From Tardiphaga sp051811025 (GTDB lineage: Bacteria; Pseudomonadota; Alphaproteobacteria; Rhizobiales; Xanthobacteraceae): a DNA stretch of 64,000 nt. Within the stretch, counting starts at the first letter, position 1. Every line of letters starts with the position of its first letter. Position numbers and translations under genes: made by a program. Below, in pieces: positions 52,723 through 60,040 of the stretch. The DNA lies in the NCBI RefSeq assembly GCF_051811025.1, contig NZ_JBPWQE010000001.1, positions 2,542,001 to 2,606,000 of the forward strand. Direction: 5' to 3'. Under the pieces are notes generated by a model. The model had not been told where the DNA came from and ran no database searches. It saw nothing but the letters and a program-made list of their open reading frames with translations.

Positions 52723-52809
52723 CGTCATGCCCGGCCTCGTGCCGGGCATCCACGTCTTGGCGATAAGAACGAAGACGTGGATTGACCGGGACAGGCCTGG
52801 CCATGACGG
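52723..52809. repeat. Intergenic palindromic repeat, copy B
   Basis: Outer ends CGTCATG and CATGACGG are inverted. Inside, GCCCGGC-CTCGT-GCCGGGC and CCACGTCTT...AAGACGTGG form two hairpins; the GGGACAGGCCTGGCC stretch completes the end. It shares ends and order of hairpins with copy A at 33033 and lies, like it, right behind an operon. Confidence 0.7.
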
Positions 52810-52831
52810 CAAGGGGCGTTAGCCAAAACAA

Positions 52832-52859
52832 AACGGCCCGAACTTTCGTTCGGGCCGTT
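52832..52859 (-). terminator. Intrinsic terminator of glnII
   Basis: AACGGCCCGAAC, loop TTTC, GTTCGGGCCGTT: a perfect 12-bp stem. On the minus strand it is followed by TTGTTTTGGC, a T-rich tail, so it serves glnII; it may also stop argC read-through. Confidence 0.85.
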
Positions 52860-52882
52860 CGTCATTCAGATGCAGGCGCAGC

Positions 52883-53917
52883 TTACGCGGCGGCCTTCTT
52901 GTCGGCTGGCACTTCGGAGATCGTCTTCAGGATCTGCGAAGCGATCTGGTAGGGGTCGCCCTGGGAGTTCGGACGGCGGTCTTCCAGATAGCCCTTGTAC
53001 TCGTTCTTCACGAAGGAGTGCGGGACGCGGATCGAGGCGCCGCGGTCCGCGATACCGTAAGAGAACTTGTTCCACGGAGCGGTCTCGTGCTTGCCGGTCA
53101 GACGCTTGTCGTTGTCCGGGCCGTAGACGTTGATGTGGTCCATCAGGTTCTTGTCGAACTGGGCCATCAGAGCTTCGAAGTAAGCCTTGCCGCCGACCGT
53201 ACGCATGTATTCGGTCGAGAAGTTGGCGTGCATGCCGGAGCCGTTCCAGTCGGTATCGCCGAGCGGCTTGCAGTGGAATTCGATGTCGATGCCATACTTT
53301 TCCGTCAGACGGAGCAGCAGGTAGCGCGCGATCCACATTTCGTCAGCGGCTTTCTTGGAGCCCTTGCCGAAGATCTGGAATTCCCACTGGCCCTTCGCCA
53401 CTTCGGCGTTGATGCCTTCGTGGTTGATGCCGGCTTCGAGGCAGAGGTCGAGATGTTCTTCGACGATCTCGCGGGCAATTGAACCGACGTTCTTGAAGCC
53501 GACGCCGGTGTAGTAGGGGCCCTGCGGCGCGGGATAGCCATCCTCGGGGAAGCCGAGCGGACGGCCGTTCTCGTAGAAGAAGTATTCCTGTTCGAAACCG
53601 AACCATGCGCCGGCATCGTCGAGAATGGTGGCGCGCTTGTTGGTCGAGTGCGGGGTGACGCCATCCGGCATCATGACTTCGCACATCACCAGAGCGCCGT
53701 TCTCACGGGCAGCGTCCGGATAGATCGCAACCGGCTTCAGCACGCAATCGGAGCTGTGGCCTTCGGCCTGCATGGTCGACGAACCATCGAAGCCCCACAG
53801 CGGGAGCTGTTCGAGGGTCGGGAAATCTTCGAATTCCTTGATCTGCGTCTTGCCACGCAGGTTCGGAACCGGCGTGTAACCGTCGAGCCAAATATACTCG
53901 AGCTTATACTTTGTCAT
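52883..53917 (-). CDS. glnII: Glutamine synthetase type II
   Basis: 344 residues, the length of the eukaryotic-like GSII found in Rhizobiales and some actinobacteria. It opens TKYKLEYIWLDGYTPVPNLRGKT; the substrate motif is WGFDGSSTMQAEG; metal/ammonium site elements are EQEYFFYENGRPLGFP, INHEGINAEVAKGQWEFQI (key part AEVAKGQWEFQIF) and GSGMHANFSTEYMR; RLTGKHETA and the C-terminal RRPNSQGDPYQIASQIL follow. It makes glutamine from glutamate and ammonia under nitrogen limitation, unlike the adenylylated GSI. A sigma-54 promoter is visible upstream. The divergent partner is the DUF2735 gene. Confidence 0.98.
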   Translation of the reverse strand: MTKYKLEYIWLDGYTPVPNLRGKTQIKEFEDFPTLEQLPLWGFDGSSTMQAEGHSSDCVLKPVAIYPDAARENGALVMCEVMMPDGVTPHSTNKRATILDDAGAWFGFEQEYFFYENGRPLGFPEDGYPAPQGPYYTGVGFKNVGSIAREIVEEHLDLCLEAGINHEGINAEVAKGQWEFQIFGKGSKKAADEMWIARYLLLRLTEKYGIDIEFHCKPLGDTDWNGSGMHANFSTEYMRTVGGKAYFEALMAQFDKNLMDHINVYGPDNDKRLTGKHETAPWNKFSYGIADRGASIRVPHSFVKNEYKGYLEDRRPNSQGDPYQIASQILKTISEVPADKKAAA

Positions 53918-54012
53918 GCGGGTCTCTCATGAGTTGGCGATGCGTAGGGCGTGAACCCTGAGCTTGCTGGCGCGCGGATGCGGGATCCGCCCGCCAGCGG
54001 CGCTGCATATAA

Positions 54013-54028
54013 AGCACGTAGTATGCCA
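54013..54028 (-). promoter_or_regulatory. Sigma-54 (RpoN) promoter of glnII
   Basis: On the minus strand TGGCATACTACGTGCT has the invariant GG and GC exactly 10 bases apart, as in the consensus TGGCACG-N4-TTGCT. Transcription would begin near 54001 and give a leader of about 85 bases before the ATG at 53917. Bradyrhizobium glnII is a classical NtrC/RpoN-dependent gene, which agrees. Confidence 0.8.
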
Positions 54029-54287
54029 ACTTGCCGCGGTGCAACGTTTTTGTGACGAAAAGTGCGGCGCGTCCCCAACCGGGCTGCCATTCGCTTTCGG
54101 GAGAGGGCATCGGAGGTCGGGAATCGGTCAGGATTCGTGAATTTTTCAGAGGAATTCGGCCGCGCGCTAAAACACCGGCTGCCCAATTCCCTTGCAGGCG
54201 ATTTTTGACCGGAACTTTTCTGCCTTTCAGACGCTCAAATGAGAGGTCAGGCGCCGCGTAGGCGGCTTCAAAACCTGCGCGCCCAAA

Positions 54288-54308
54288 GCGCACGTCCACC
54301 GAGTGCGC
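54288..54308. promoter_or_regulatory. GCGCAC-N9-GTGCGC inverted repeat, candidate enhancer site
   Basis: Arms GCGCAC (54288-54293) and GTGCGC (54303-54308). The core GCAC...GTGC recalls NtrC sites (TGCAC-N7-GTGCA), but the spacer is two bases longer. It lies about 260 bases upstream of the glnII -24 element and about 110 bases ahead of the DUF2735 start, a suitable enhancer distance. Confidence 0.35.
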
Positions 54309-54420
54309 ATATTGTAGCCATTTGGATGCTTCTTACGAGGCAGTCGGCACAAAAGAAGGGCGCCTCTGTTACAATGATGATCCAAAAGGAAAAAACAGAT
54401 CAGAGGAAGGAAGAGAAGCG

Positions 54421-54621
54421 ATGCCGACATCTCAAACGCATCACCCCCATACCGCTAAAATCTACCAATTCCCAGTTGGTGGCCGTGCATCGGTCGGCCC
54501 GCGGGGACGGCTCAGCAAGCCGTTGGACCTGCGTGCCTCGACCGTGAAAACCGTGGCCGACTATGACAGCTGGTACCACGAGGCTGCCATCCAGGAAGCC
54601 AAGCGGACCTACGAACATTGA
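54421..54621 (+). CDS. DUF2735 small protein
   Basis: 66 residues from the ATG at 54421, which follows AGAGGAAGGAAGAGAAGCG, an exceptionally purine-rich ribosome-binding region. The conserved core is TAKIYQFPVGGRASVGPRG and the end VADYDSWYHEAAIQEAKR. DUF2735 proteins are short, restricted mainly to Rhizobiales, and are typically found next to glnII; the function is unknown, and a role in controlling GSII or nitrogen status has been supposed from that context. It is followed by a terminator, so it forms its own transcript. Confidence 0.9.
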   Translation: MPTSQTHHPHTAKIYQFPVGGRASVGPRGRLSKPLDLRASTVKTVADYDSWYHEAAIQEAKRTYEH

Positions 54622-54678
54622 CGGTGCCTGGCCGGAAGCAAGGTTTACCGCCCCGGGCGCGGTTCATCGACGACGATC

Positions 54679-54711
54679 AAGGGCTGAAACAGCGATGTTT
54701 CAGCCCTTTTT
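54679..54711 (+). terminator. Intrinsic terminator of the DUF2735 gene
   Basis: AAGGGCTGAAAC, loop AGCGAT, GTTTCAGCCCTT followed by TTT: a 12-bp stem with a T tract. On the other strand it lies past the end of glsA and could also serve it. Confidence 0.88.
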
Positions 54712-54734
54712 CATGACCGGAAACCGGGTCGGCA

Positions 54735-55676
54735 TCAGGTCCCGAAAATCGACCAGCCGAGCCGTTTGGTGAGTTCTTCGAGGGCGATGCGACCGAGATG
54801 CGAATTGCCGTGATGATCGAGGCCGGGCGCCCAGACGGCGATTGAAGCCTTGCCGGGCGCGACCGCGATAATGCCGCCGCCGACGCCGCTCTTGCCGGGT
54901 AGGCCGACGCGATAGGCGAATTCACCGGAGCCGTCGTAGTGTCCGCAGGTCAGCATCAGCGCGTTGATACGGCGCGCACGCTCCGACGACACCACCGAGA
55001 GCCCGGTCGACGGATTGCGGCCGGAATAAGCGAGGTAGCGCGTCGCCATGGCGAGCTGCCGGCACGACATCGCGATGGCGCAGTGATGGAAATAGACGCC
55101 GAGCGTGAAGTCGACGGGATTTTGGACGACGCCGAACGACTTCATGTAATTGGCCAGCGCAGTGTTGCGAAAGCCGGTGCGCTTCTCGGAGGCCGCGACC
55201 GCCTCGTCGATCACGATGCTGTCGTCGCCAGCCAGAAACTGCATGAAGCGCAGGATTTCGCCGATTGCCTCGCGCGGCTGATGGCCGGACAGGATGACAT
55301 CAGTGACGGCGATAGCGCCGGCATTGATGAAGGGGTTACGCGGCACGCCGCGCTCGCGTTCGAGCTGGACGATGGAGTTGAATGGATTGCCCGACGGCTC
55401 GCGGCCGACATGCTTCCACAACCGGTCGCCGACCATGCCAAGCGCCAAGGTTAGCGTGAAAACCTTCGAGATACTCTGGATCGAGAACGGCACATCGGCA
55501 TCGCCGCCGGTCGCCACCTGGCCATCCGCATCGATGACCACGAGCCCGAACTGGTTAGGATTGATGCCGGCGAGCTCCGGAATATAGCTCGCAACCTCGC
55601 CGCGGTCGGTGCGCTGCGCCATCTCGTCGGCGATTTCGGTGACGATTCTTTGCAGGTCTGGCGCGGGGTGACTCAT
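54735..55676 (-). CDS. glsA: Glutaminase
   Basis: 313 residues, typical of the bacterial serine-dependent glutaminase family. The S-x-x-K catalytic pair is in FSIQSISKVFTL. Further motifs: GREPSGNPFNSIVQLE, PRNPFINAGAIAVTD, the NxxxxxYF-like NYMKSFGVV and YFHHCAIAMSC, and GLPGKSGVGGGIIAV near the C terminus. It hydrolyses glutamine to glutamate and ammonia. Standing behind the DUF2735 gene (convergent) and near glnII, it completes a glutamine synthesis/breakdown pair. Ends RLGWSIFGT. Confidence 0.97.
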   Translation of the reverse strand: MSHPAPDLQRIVTEIADEMAQRTDRGEVASYIPELAGINPNQFGLVVIDADGQVATGGDADVPFSIQSISKVFTLTLALGMVGDRLWKHVGREPSGNPFNSIVQLERERGVPRNPFINAGAIAVTDVILSGHQPREAIGEILRFMQFLAGDDSIVIDEAVAASEKRTGFRNTALANYMKSFGVVQNPVDFTLGVYFHHCAIAMSCRQLAMATRYLAYSGRNPSTGLSVVSSERARRINALMLTCGHYDGSGEFAYRVGLPGKSGVGGGIIAVAPGKASIAVWAPGLDHHGNSHLGRIALEELTKRLGWSIFGT

Positions 55677-55700
55677 TGCGTTGGACTAGCGTACCCGGCC

Positions 55701-56102
55701 TCAAACCGGAATACGCAGGATCGCGACCGCGAGCACGGCCTGAGCGAAGAAACCAACGAGGAAGGCCAGCGTGCGGAAGATGGGGAGACCCAGTGTGTAA
55801 ACGACCAGATGCACGACGCGCGACCAGAAATAGACGGCGCAGGCCAGAACAGTGGTCGGGGTCGAAACGTCCGCAGCGTTCAGGATCAGCACCAGCGGCG
55901 CGAAGACGATGAGGTTCTCGACCGCGTTGTCATGGGCGAACAGTAGCCGGTTGGCCCAGTCGGCCAAAGGCTTGTCATTACGCGACGGGTTGGCCATCGC
56001 GCCGGTAACGCCGCGGACCATGATGCGGTTCAGCACATAGGGCACCCAGAGCAGGCCGGTGAGAATCACGGTCAGCGTCAGCCAGAACAATTCGCGCGTC
56101 AT
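55701..56102 (-). CDS. MAPEG family membrane protein
   Basis: 133 residues from the ATG at 56102, preceded by AAAGGATA. Four membrane helices: LFWLTLTVILTGLLWVPYVLNRI, NLIVFAPLVLILNA, VLACAVYFWSRVVHLVVYTLG, and a last one, given in parts; the ANRLLFAHDNAVENLIVFAP and YFWSRVVHLVVYTLGLP segments are the MAPEG (eicosanoid and glutathione metabolism) signature seen in many proteobacterial proteins. Bacterial members may be glutathione transferases; function here is unknown. It lies 148 bases downstream of the phaC stop region and upstream of glsA on the same strand. Confidence 0.9.
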   Translation of the reverse strand: MTRELFWLTLTVILTGLLWVPYVLNRIMVRGVTGAMANPSRNDKPLADWANRLLFAHDNAVENLIVFAPLVLILNAADVSTPTTVLACAVYFWSRVVHLVVYTLGLPIFRTLAFLVGFFAQAVLAVAILRIPV

Positions 56103-56250
56103 CCGGGTATCCTTTCGGTCGAAATTTCCGCGGAAAACGCGGAGATGGTCATGCAAAACACGCGCGCCGCAAGCCGTATGCGATGCGCGTTGGCTGAAAC
56201 CATAGACGTTTGCTGTGACAACGCCAACCGAGCGCGAAGCACGCGAGCCG

Positions 56251-58086
56251 CTACGCCCGCACCCGCACATAACTGCCGGGGGCGTCTTCCAGTGGGGGGA
56301 AGGCGTCGGTGCCGACCTGACGGGCCAGAACCTCTTCGCCATCGATGCCGGAGAGCCATTCACGCCAGTTCGGCCACCATGAGCCAGCATGTTCCTGCGC
56401 GGTCTTCATCCAGTCGGCGAGATTGGTGGCGTGGGCGTTGTCGTTGGTCCAGTACTGGTACTTGCCGGAGGCCGGTGGATTCACCACACCGGCGATATGG
56501 CCGGAGCCGGACAGCACGTATTTCACCGGGCCGCCGAAGAATTGCGAGCCGTACAGCACCGATTGCGCCGGTGCGATGTGATCCTCGCGGGTGGCGAGAT
56601 TGTAGACAGGCACCTTGACCTTCGAGAGATCAAGCCGGGTGTTGTCGAGGATCATGTTGCCGGTCGAGAGCTTGTTCTCGAGATAGCAGTTGCGCAGATA
56701 GAACGAATGGTTCGCCGCCGGCATCCGCGTCGCATCCGAATTCCAGTGCAGCAAATCGAAGGCCGAAGGCGGCTTGCCCTTGAGGTAGTTGTTGACCACG
56801 TAGGACCAGATCAGGTCGTTGGATCGCAGCATGTTGAAGGCCATGGCCATCTTGCTGCCTTCCAGCACACCCGCCGCCTGCATGTCCTTTTCCAGAGCCG
56901 AGATCTGATCCTCATCGACGAAGACCATGAGGTCGCCGGCATGGGTGAAGTCGACCTGCGCGGCCAGGAACGTCGCCGAGGCCACGCGGACGCGGCGCTT
57001 CTCGGCGAGCCAGGCCAGCGTCGAGGCGAGCAGGGTGCCGCCGACGCAATAGCCGATGGTGTGGACCGTCATCTCGCCGGTGACCTGCTCGATCACGTCC
57101 ATCGCGGTCAGCGGGCCTTCCTTCATATAGTCATCGAAGGTCTTGGCGCCGAGCCGCTTGTCGGGGTTGACCCAGGAGATCACGAACACCGAGACACCCT
57201 GGTCGACGGCCCACTTGATGAAGGATTTCTCGGGCTTGAGATCGAGGATGTAAAACTTGTTGATCCAAGGCGGCACGATCAGCAGCGGCGTGCGCAGCAC
57301 GTTCTCGGTTGCCGGCTGATACTGGATCAGCTGCATCACCTCGTTCTGGAAAATCACTTTGCCCGGCGTCGTCGCCATGTTGACGCCGACTTCGAGATTC
57401 TTCGGGTCGGACTGGCGAATGCGGATCGAGCCGCGGCCGGCCTCGATGTCTTCGGCCAGCATGGTCATGCCACGCATCAGGTTGCTGCCATTCGACGCGA
57501 CCGTCTCGCGCAGCACTTCCGGATTGGTCAGCACGAAGTTCGACGGCGCCATCGCATTGGTGATCTGCTGGACGTAGAACTCCGCTTTCTTGCGGGTATG
57601 CGCATCGAGCCCCTCGGCATTCTTGACGAGGTCGTGGGCCCATTGCGTGGTCAGCAGATAGGCCTGCATGACGAAATCGAAGAACTGGTTCGATTTCCAT
57701 TCGGGATCGCTGAAGCGCTTGTCGCGCGGCGGTGCCTCGATAGCGGGCGAGCTGGTTTCGCCGACCATCCGGCGCATCGCCGAGCCCCAGAGGTCGAGAT
57801 AGGCCTTGCCGAGTTTCATCTGCAATTCGGCGGCGCGCTTGTCGTCGGACAGCCAGTAGTTGGCGACGATGCTGAATGTCTTGATCAGTTCGGTCAGCTC
57901 GTTCGGCGGCTTGTCGACGGTCTCGCCAGTCTGGCGTGGCTGCAGATAGGCGGCCAGCGCCTTGCCGCCATTCTCCATCGCCTTGGCCATGTTGAGCGCA
58001 AAAGCTTCGGGATTGAACGGCTTGTCGGTCTTGTCGCCCGAGGTCTTGTTTTCAGCAGCTTTGGCTTCGGCGGCAACTTCGGTCAT
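56251..58086 (-). CDS. phaC: Class I poly(3-hydroxyalkanoate) synthase
   Basis: 611 residues. The N-terminal region shows KSNQFFDFVMQAYLL and NPEVLRETVASNGSNLMRGM (key part SNGSNLMRGM); PPWINKFYILDL opens the alpha/beta-hydrolase core; the lipase-like box with the active-site cysteine is TIGYCVGGTLL (Cys347); VNPDKRLGAKTFDDY, LHWNSDATRMP and the catalytic-His region GSGHIAGVVNPP follow. It polymerises 3-hydroxyacyl-CoA to storage polyester granules. An Ala/Lys-rich N-terminal lead of ~25 residues is present. phaA, phaB and phasin genes are not in the window. It is divergent from the AlaC-like operon region. Confidence 0.97.
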   Translation of the reverse strand: MTEVAAEAKAAENKTSGDKTDKPFNPEAFALNMAKAMENGGKALAAYLQPRQTGETVDKPPNELTELIKTFSIVANYWLSDDKRAAELQMKLGKAYLDLWGSAMRRMVGETSSPAIEAPPRDKRFSDPEWKSNQFFDFVMQAYLLTTQWAHDLVKNAEGLDAHTRKKAEFYVQQITNAMAPSNFVLTNPEVLRETVASNGSNLMRGMTMLAEDIEAGRGSIRIRQSDPKNLEVGVNMATTPGKVIFQNEVMQLIQYQPATENVLRTPLLIVPPWINKFYILDLKPEKSFIKWAVDQGVSVFVISWVNPDKRLGAKTFDDYMKEGPLTAMDVIEQVTGEMTVHTIGYCVGGTLLASTLAWLAEKRRVRVASATFLAAQVDFTHAGDLMVFVDEDQISALEKDMQAAGVLEGSKMAMAFNMLRSNDLIWSYVVNNYLKGKPPSAFDLLHWNSDATRMPAANHSFYLRNCYLENKLSTGNMILDNTRLDLSKVKVPVYNLATREDHIAPAQSVLYGSQFFGGPVKYVLSGSGHIAGVVNPPASGKYQYWTNDNAHATNLADWMKTAQEHAGSWWPNWREWLSGIDGEEVLARQVGTDAFPPLEDAPGSYVRVRA

Positions 58087-58329
58087 GGCGCAACAACAGC
58101 TTCATTCCAGTCGGGCAACGGTACGTCACCACGCAAATCGATGATGGCACAGTTCGCGGGTTGCCGCAGGATTCGATGTGCTGCACCGCGTCAAACGTCT
58201 TGCTTCGGTCATATTGAAGATCCAAGCCTGCATCATGTTCCCCCGGCGTTAATCGTTTGTGACCAGATTGATCGGATGGTGCGCTGCAATGGGGATGAAA
58301 TCGATTCTAATGCGATGTAGGGTTGTGGC

Positions 58330-58650
58330 GTGACGCGTAGAGGCACATTCAGGGTGATCGACGGTCGCAGCGCGCGGGCAGTGGCAACCGCCGCCCTGCT
58401 GGCGCTGGGCCTTGGCTTGCCGCTTGGCGGCTGCGCCTCGTCGATTGCCGACATGCCCATGGTGGGGACGCCGGCGGGCGCTCCGGCACGTCCGGCCGAG
58501 GTGGGCACCTATCTGCCGGTTCACGACCTGCCGACCACCCGCGAAGGCACCGCCATGGCGCCGGCGGACCAGGCCAAGATGCAGGCCGAACTGACTGCCG
58601 CCCGCGATCGCCAGGCCGTCGTGCTGCCGGCCAAACCGGCGGCCAAATAG
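58330..58650 (+). CDS. Small lipoprotein of unknown function
   Basis: 106 residues from a GTG at 58330. After a hydrophobic stretch (VATAALLALGLGL) the lipobox PLGGC is seen near residue 35, so it should be lipidated and envelope-bound. The mature part is Ala/Pro-rich with PVHDLPTTREGTAMAPADQAKMQAEL, similar in character to short lipoproteins of unknown function conserved in Bradyrhizobium relatives, but I do not know a name. No strong ribosome-binding site. It precedes the aminotransferase gene by about 90 bases. Confidence 0.75.
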   Translation: MTRRGTFRVIDGRSARAVATAALLALGLGLPLGGCASSIADMPMVGTPAGAPARPAEVGTYLPVHDLPTTREGTAMAPADQAKMQAELTAARDRQAVVLPAKPAAK

Positions 58651-58743
58651 TCAAAACTGCCCGTCGTGACTGGTGTCACCGGGCTTCCGTGATAAAAAGA
58701 AACGATTCAACCGCGCGCTGAAGCGGTTTTGGAGCCCGATCCC

Positions 58744-59964
58744 ATGGAAGAATTCTACCGCATCCGCCGACTGCCGCCCTATGTGTTCGAACAGGTCAAC
58801 CGGGCCAAGGCCGCCGCGCGGAACGCTGGCGCCGATATCATCGACCTCGGCATGGGCAATCCGGATCTGGCGACCCCGCCGCATGTGATCGAGAAGCTCA
58901 AGGAGACCTTGGGCAAGCCGCGCACCGACCGCTATTCTGCCTCGAAGGGCATCACCGGCCTCCGCAAGGCCCAGGCCGGCTATTACGAGCGCCGCTTTGG
59001 CGTGAAGCTCAATCCCGACACTCAGGTGGTGGCGACGCTGGGCTCCAAGGAAGGCTTCGCGAACGTCGCCCAGGCGATCACCGCGCCCGGCGACGTCGTG
59101 CTGTGCCCGAATCCAAGCTATCCGATTCATGCCTTCGGCTTCCTGATGGCTGGCGGCGTGATCCGCTCGGTGCCGTCCGAGCCGACGCCGGACTTCTTCG
59201 CCGCCGTCGAGCGCGCCATCATCCATTCGATCCCGAAACCGATCGCGCTGATCGTCTGCTATCCGTCGAACCCGACGGCGCAGGTGGCAACCCTCGATTT
59301 CTACAAGGACCTCGTGGCCTTCGCGAAGAAGCACGAGATCTACATTCTTTCGGACCTCGCTTATGCGGAGGTCTATTTCGACGACAAGAACCCGCCGCCC
59401 TCAGTGCTGCAGGTACCGGGCGCGATGGACGTCACCGTCGAGTTCAACTCGATGTCGAAGACCTTCTCGATGGCCGGCTGGCGCATGGGCTTTGCGGTCG
59501 GCAACGAGCGCATCATTGCCGCGCTGACGCGGGTGAAATCCTATCTCGACTACGGCGCGTTTACGCCCGTGCAGGTCGCGGCGACTGCCGCGCTGAACGG
59601 TCCGGACGACTGCATTCGCGAGATGCGTGATGTCTATCGCAAGCGCCGCGACGCGATGGTGGAATCCTTCGGCCGCGCTGGCTGGGACATTCCGCCGCCC
59701 TCGGCGTCGATGTTCGCCTGGGCGCCGTTGCCGGAGAAATTCCGCGAGGTCGGCAGCATGCAGTTTGCAACGCTTCTCGTTGAAAAGTCCGGTGTGGTTG
59801 TATCTCCCGGCGTCGCCTTCGGCGAGCATGGCGAAGGCTATGTCCGCATTGCGATGGTCGAGAACGAACAACGTATTCGCCAGGCTGCCCGCGGCATTCG
59901 CCGCTTCCTTGAAAGCGGTCTCGAAACGTTGCACAACGTGGTTCCTCTCGCCAACCGGCGATAG
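58744..59964 (+). CDS. Class I/II aminotransferase (AlaC/LL-DAP aminotransferase-like)
   Basis: 406 residues from the ATG at 58744 (MEEFYRIRRLPPYVFEQVN). PLP fold-type I motifs: DLGMGNPDLATPP, YSASKGITGLRKAQAGYYERRFGV (key part SKGITGLRKA), NPSYPIHAFGF, CYPSNPTAQVA, SDLAYAEVYFD, and the PLP lysine in SMSKTFSMAGWRMGF. This subgroup contains glutamate-pyruvate aminotransferase AlaC and related enzymes, and alphaproteobacteria very often have the gene directly before hom, as here (76 bases). It probably takes part in alanine or aspartate-family metabolism; exact substrate is not certain. Confidence 0.93.
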   Translation: MEEFYRIRRLPPYVFEQVNRAKAAARNAGADIIDLGMGNPDLATPPHVIEKLKETLGKPRTDRYSASKGITGLRKAQAGYYERRFGVKLNPDTQVVATLGSKEGFANVAQAITAPGDVVLCPNPSYPIHAFGFLMAGGVIRSVPSEPTPDFFAAVERAIIHSIPKPIALIVCYPSNPTAQVATLDFYKDLVAFAKKHEIYILSDLAYAEVYFDDKNPPPSVLQVPGAMDVTVEFNSMSKTFSMAGWRMGFAVGNERIIAALTRVKSYLDYGAFTPVQVAATAALNGPDDCIREMRDVYRKRRDAMVESFGRAGWDIPPPSASMFAWAPLPEKFREVGSMQFATLLVEKSGVVVSPGVAFGEHGEGYVRIAMVENEQRIRQAARGIRRFLESGLETLHNVVPLANRR

Positions 59965-60000
59965 GCGTGATCCCGAAAGCCGGCAACCGGTTTTCGGACC
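59965..60000. repeat. Palindromic repeat of the GATCCCGAAA...CCGGTTTTCGG type
   Basis: CCGAAAGCCGG (59973-59983), loop CAA, CCGGTTTTCGG (59987-59997) with one mismatch, preceded by GCGTGATC. It matches in form the abundant rhizobial intergenic repeat built from GATCCCGAAAA and CCGGTTTTCGG. It sits in the short gap between the aminotransferase gene and hom and could fold in the transcript. Confidence 0.55.
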
Positions 60001-60040
60001 GGTCATCGCTCAACAAGAATTCCGACAGGTCTGAAGCTTA

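Larger units (their letters stand above)
53918..54420. other. Divergent control region between glnII and the DUF2735 gene
   Basis: About 500 bases with no gene. It contains the sigma-54 promoter of glnII at 54013-54028 and an inverted repeat at 54288-54308. The stretch 54050-54240 contains no recognisable site. TTGC-N6-GCAA (54030-54043) directly behind the -24 element is another small dyad. Confidence 0.6.

Noticed and set aside
58150..58175. TGGCACAG...GGGTTGC as a sigma-54 promoter near phaC
   Set aside because: The GG and GC are 15 bases apart, not 10.
56389..58320. 643-codon plus-strand frame opposite phaC
   Set aside because: Composition is His/Arg/Asp-rich as expected from the reverse complement of a GC-rich gene, without a known domain; phaC on the minus strand is certain.
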